A DNA stretch of 8,771 bases from assembly GCA_003235435.1 (NCBI GenBank), contig QJWF01000031.1, positions 1-8,771 on the forward strand, written 5' to 3'. Each line of letters starts with the position of its first letter. Positions within the stretch are counted from its first letter, which is position 1. The translations under genes were made by a program, and so were the position numbers. The stretch is from Nitrosomonadales bacterium (lineage in GTDB: Bacteria > Pseudomonadota > Gammaproteobacteria > Burkholderiales > Gallionellaceae). Of the stretch, positions 6,432 through 8,771 are shown piece after piece. The notes below the pieces were generated by a model. The model was given only the letters and a program-made list of their open reading frames with translations. It was not told the origin of the DNA and did not search any database.

Positions 6432-6884
6432 ATGGATTTAATACTTTGGCGTCACGCTGAAGCGGCCGATGGAACTCCCGATCACTTACGCGAACTTACG
6501 CCAAAGGGCATTAAACAAGCAGAAAAGGTCGCTGCTTTTCTGAGCAGACATTTGCCGGATGACTACCGCGTTCTGGTCAGCCCTGCAGTGCGTACTCGTC
6601 AGACCGCATCTATGCTTACCAATGATTTCACTCTCGCGCCCGCCATAGCACCTGGCAATTCGGCTCAAGCCGTTCTGCTGGCAGCGCACTGGCCCGATGG
6701 GGACGGTACGGTATTGGTGGTCGGACATCAGCCTACACTGGGCGAGGTGGCGGCTCAACTGCTGGAATGCAACGGCGGTCCATTAAGGATCAAGAAGGGC
6801 GCTGTGTGGTGGTTCAACAGCCGCGAACGCGAAAGTATAGTTCAACCCATCTTGCGCTTGGTCATTTCCCCGGAATTCTTGTGA
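6432..6884 (+). CDS. sixA: SixA-type phosphohistidine phosphatase
   Basis: This 150-residue histidine-phosphatase-family protein is close to the size of E. coli SixA (161). It opens with MDLILWRHA, in which R7 and H8 form the catalytic RH motif and H8 is the nucleophile that becomes phosphorylated. SPAVRTRQTA (50-59) supplies phosphate-pocket residues and H99 in VVGHQP is the second catalytic histidine. The short form without an insert is typical of SixA, which in E. coli removes phosphate from the ArcB HPt domain and also acts on the nitrogen phosphotransferase protein NPr. The start at 6432 has GGAG six bases upstream (6422-6425); an upstream in-frame TTG at 6399 lacks a Shine-Dalgarno and would add residues before the canonical N-terminus. 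No sensor kinase or phosphotransferase gene is adjacent, so the substrate is unknown. It ends convergently with the DUF2288 gene. Confidence 0.9.
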   Translation: MDLILWRHAEAADGTPDHLRELTPKGIKQAEKVAAFLSRHLPDDYRVLVSPAVRTRQTASMLTNDFTLAPAIAPGNSAQAVLLAAHWPDGDGTVLVVGHQPTLGEVAAQLLECNGGPLRIKKGAVWWFNSRERESIVQPILRLVISPEFL

Positions 6885-6895
6885 ATCAGCCAAAT

Positions 6896-6925
6896 TCGGA
6901 GGAATTTCAAGTTCGAGTCCTCCGA
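6896..6925. terminator. Hairpin between convergent sixA and DUF2288 genes
   Basis: TCGGAGGA (6896-6903) and TCCTCCGA (6918-6925) form a perfect 8-bp GC-rich stem with a 14-base loop, 11 bp after the sixA stop and 26 bp before the opposing stop. The position fits a bidirectional terminator. The plus strand has no T tract; the minus strand has only a short ATTT after the stem, so efficiency is doubtful. Confidence 0.45.
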
Positions 6926-6951
6926 GGCGGGGTAGAAGATGAACGAATCTG

Positions 6952-7269
6952 CTATTGCAGACTGCCTGACGGCTGCACCAAAACCCATGGACTGACCACT
7001 ACTGCCCATAACAGCGCATCCGTTTCGAACCATGCGGCAGCCTGTGCATCCGTAACTTTACCGAGCTTGCCAGCCTCCATCCATTGCTGTATCAGGGCCG
7101 CGTTATCTTGGGACATCTGGAAAGCCACCTCAACCAGATCGAGATCGTCGCTCACATGGATCGCGGCCCCGCTGGCAAAAAAACGCTGCAATTCCTTCCA
7201 GGCGATCCGGGCTGTTTCCAGGTTGACCTTGGCACGGTAGATTTCCTGCTCATTGGATATCGTCTTCAC
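6952..7269 (-). CDS. DUF2288 family protein
   Basis: This 105-residue protein matches what I recall of DUF2288: RAKVNLETARIAWKELQRFFASG near 12-34, HVSDDLDLVEVAFQM, and the C-terminal block DALLWAVVVSPWVLVQPSG. The family is small, soluble and of unknown function; no catalytic motif or membrane segment is visible, and the tryptophan-rich end is its most conserved-looking part. The start is awkward: the frame is closed by a TAA at 7276-7278, leaving GTG at 7269 as the only early standard start, with an AT-rich upstream stretch and no Shine-Dalgarno. It lies 60 bp downstream of the carbonic anhydrase-like gene on the same strand, so it could be the last gene of that unit or have its own promoter. 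Confidence 0.82.
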   Translation of the reverse strand: MKTISNEQEIYRAKVNLETARIAWKELQRFFASGAAIHVSDDLDLVEVAFQMSQDNAALIQQWMEAGKLGKVTDAQAAAWFETDALLWAVVVSPWVLVQPSGSLQ

Positions 7270-7329
7270 AATATTTTATGGATTACATTTGTACGCTATT
7301 TAACCTGGTGAAATGCATCATGGTTCCGC

Positions 7330-7869
7330 CTATGTCCGCGCTGTTTCGAGATGATTATCCTTCAGTGCCATGTAATGTTCCGCAGAATGTCTCAATTGGG
7401 CGATTTCCTCCGCCGTCAATGCCCTCAATGCCTTGGCCGGGCGGCCAACATATAACATTCCGCTTTGCAGCACCTTGCCCGGAGTGATCAGGCTTCCCGC
7501 TCCTATCATCACCCGGTCAGGAATAACAACATCGTCCATGATGACGGAACCCATTCCGATCAGGCACTCGTTGCCTATGGTGCATCCGTGCAGAATGACA
7601 GCGTGCCCTACCGTAACATGATCCCCGATCACCAAAGGCGACCCTTCGGGTTTTTCAGGTGTCTTGTGCGACACATGCCCCACCGTAAGATCCTGCACGT
7701 TCGTGCCCCGCCCGATGACGATATGGTTCACATCACCGCGCAATACAGAGTTACACCAGACGGAACTGTCATCGCCGATGCGCACATCACCGGTTATCTG
7801 ACACGAGGGATGAAGGAAAATTCGCTCGCCTAATTTGGGCATGCAATCAAGATAGGGTATCAATGGCAT
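7330..7869 (-). CDS. Gamma-class carbonic anhydrase-like protein
   Basis: This 179-residue protein is a left-handed beta-helix trimer of the YrdA/CaiE/PaaY type, with repeated hexapeptides such as IGDDSSVWCNSVLRGD and IGDHVTVGHAVILHGCTIGN. Probable metal ligands are H65 (GHVSH), H89 and H94 (VGHAVILHGC), each contributed across trimer faces; R44, D46 and the NVQD segment at 57-60 are family-conserved. Members have the gamma carbonic anhydrase metal site, but several YrdA-like proteins have little or no measurable activity, and there is no long acidic loop as in Methanosarcina Cam, so CO2 hydration is uncertain. No signal peptide, so cytoplasmic. It begins nine bases after the pyrC stop and its AAGGAG overlaps that stop, a sign of translational coupling. 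The C-terminal helix (LTAEEIAQLRHSAEHYMALK) is normal for the family. Confidence 0.92.
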   Translation of the reverse strand: MPLIPYLDCMPKLGERIFLHPSCQITGDVRIGDDSSVWCNSVLRGDVNHIVIGRGTNVQDLTVGHVSHKTPEKPEGSPLVIGDHVTVGHAVILHGCTIGNECLIGMGSVIMDDVVIPDRVMIGAGSLITPGKVLQSGMLYVGRPAKALRALTAEEIAQLRHSAEHYMALKDNHLETART

Positions 7870-7874
7870 GCTGA

Positions 7875-7881
7875 CTCCTTA
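7875..7881 (-). promoter_or_regulatory. Shine-Dalgarno overlapping the pyrC stop codon
   Basis: On the minus strand TAAGGAG combines the pyrC stop TAA with the AAGGAG of the next gene, five bases before its ATG at 7869. Ribosomes finishing pyrC are placed on the next start. Confidence 0.85.
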
Positions 7882-8771
7882 TTCCACCAATTTCCACTTC
7901 ATCATCCCTCCCGCCCTTAGCGGCACCAGGCGAGTATCGCCGAAGTCCACCGTCTCGGGCACCCGCCACTCATCTTTGCGCAAGGTGACCCTGCGCGTGT
8001 TGCGCGGCAAGCCGTAGTAATCAGCGCCAAAAAAACTGGCAAACCCTTCCAGTTTGTCCAGTGCACCGGCCTGTTCGAATACTTCGGCATATAGTTCCAT
8101 AGCAGCGTGTGCGGTATAGCAACCGGCACAGCCGCAGGCGTTTTCCTTTGCATGCTGCGCATGAGGGGCGCTGTCGGTACCCAGGAAGAATTTTTTGTTG
8201 CCGCTAGTGGCTGCAATCACCAGCGCCTCACGGTGGGTCTCGCGCTTGAGCAGCGGCAAGCAATAGTAGTGCGGACGGATGCCGCCGGCCAGCATCGCAT
8301 TTCGATTGTAGAGCAGGTGGTGTGCGGTGATCGTCGCAGAGATGTTGTCCCTCGCCTCCATGACGAATTGTGCGGCATCAGCCGTGGTGATGTGCTCGAA
8401 GACCACGCGCAGTTCAGGCAGGTCGCGAAGCAAAGGTTGCATTATGCGGGCGATGAACATGCTTTCCCGATCGAATACGTCCACTGCAGGATCGGTTACC
8501 TCACCATGGACCAACAGCGGCATTCCGCAGCGCTGCATTTCTTCCAGCGCGGCATAGGTCTTGCGCAAATCTGTGACGCCTGCATCGGAGTTCGTGGTCG
8601 CACCCGCGGGATAGAGCTTCACCGCATGAATCATGCCGCTCTGTTTGGCCTTGCGTATCTCTTCAGCGCTTGTGTTATCGGTAAGGTACAACGTCATCAG
8701 CGGTTGAAACTCCTTACCCGCCGGCAGCGCGGCTAGGATACGCTCGCGATACGTCAAAGCCAGTGCCGTGG
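7879..8771 (-). CDS. pyrC: Class II dihydroorotase PyrC (5' partial)
   Basis: This is the C-terminal 297 residues of dihydroorotase, which cyclises carbamoyl aspartate to dihydroorotate in pyrimidine synthesis. The frame runs off the right edge; the TTG at 8757 is internal, since the codons before it still align with E. coli PyrC ([12 protein letters not shown] against AAVAYRQRIL). The N-terminal HxH metal motif is therefore outside. Counting from that TTG, K47 in KLYPA is the carboxylated metal-bridging lysine, H84 (LVHGEV) and H122 (FEHITT) are metal ligands, D195 and H199 in GTDSAPH are active-site residues, and CGCAGC (208-213) is a class II hallmark. Equivalent E. coli residues are K102, H139, H177 and D250. 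No break is seen. It is cotranscribed, and probably translationally coupled, with the carbonic anhydrase-like gene. Confidence 0.96.
   Translation of the reverse strand, partial: TALALTYRERILAALPAGKEFQPLMTLYLTDNTSAEEIRKAKQSGMIHAVKLYPAGATTNSDAGVTDLRKTYAALEEMQRCGMPLLVHGEVTDPAVDVFDRESMFIARIMQPLLRDLPELRVVFEHITTADAAQFVMEARDNISATITAHHLLYNRNAMLAGGIRPHYYCLPLLKRETHREALVIAATSGNKKFFLGTDSAPHAQHAKENACGCAGCYTAHAAMELYAEVFEQAGALDKLEGFASFFGADYYGLPRNTRRVTLRKDEWRVPETVDFGDTRLVPLRAGGMMKWKLVE

Noticed and set aside
6885..6930. Possible tRNA 3' end, since GTTCGAGTCC resembles a T-loop
   Set aside because: No T stem pairs around the loop and no acceptor, D or anticodon arm can be drawn; the segment is better explained as the loop of the TCGGAGGA/TCCTCCGA hairpin.

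Overview
The window looks like chromosomal DNA from a betaproteobacterium, probably Nitrosomonadales/Gallionellaceae-like. This is a judgement from recalled family resemblance of Fur, the class II dihydroorotase, the DUF2288 protein and the cytochrome c/FTR1 permease; no search was run. Base composition is moderate and even, spacing is tight, and I see no insertion sequence, phage gene, CRISPR array, tRNA or rRNA.

Layout. (1) 1-884 (+): the 3' part of a ChaN/Tiki-superfamily haem-binding-type protein with a C-terminal PDZ domain. (2) 896-3031 (-): a secreted M1-type zinc metallopeptidase, convergent with ChaN across 11 bp. (3) 3173-3604 (-): the ferric uptake regulator Fur. (4) 3605-3959: a 355-bp divergent intergenic region with two inverted Fur boxes forming a perfect 14-bp inverted repeat. 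(5) 3960-5927 (+): a large fusion of a periplasmic region, a c-type cytochrome domain and a seven-helix FTR1 iron permease. (6) 5969-6349 (-): a small protein with a lysine-rich histone-H1-like tail, a probable ribbon-helix-helix domain and a terminal AT-hook-like GRPKKR. (7) 6432-6884 (+): a SixA-type phosphohistidine phosphatase, divergent from the previous gene across an 82-bp region with two palindromes. (8) 6952-8771 (-): pyrC (5' end outside the window), a gamma-class carbonic anhydrase-like protein and a DUF2288 protein, reading in that order and probably one transcription unit.

How the genes fit together. Iron is the theme of the left and centre: a haem-binding-type protein, Fur itself, and an iron permease whose promoter region carries strong Fur-box matches. 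A simple model is that iron-loaded Fur represses the permease, and that the fused cytochrome takes the electron when Fe(II) is oxidised for FTR1 uptake. On the right, pyrC and the carbonic anhydrase-like gene are tightly coupled: the pyrC stop codon overlaps the next gene's Shine-Dalgarno. 

Nothing here is clearly a wholly new system. The best candidates for a second look are the histone-tail/ribbon-helix-helix protein with its adjacent palindromes, and the cytochrome-FTR1 fusion with its paired Fur operator.
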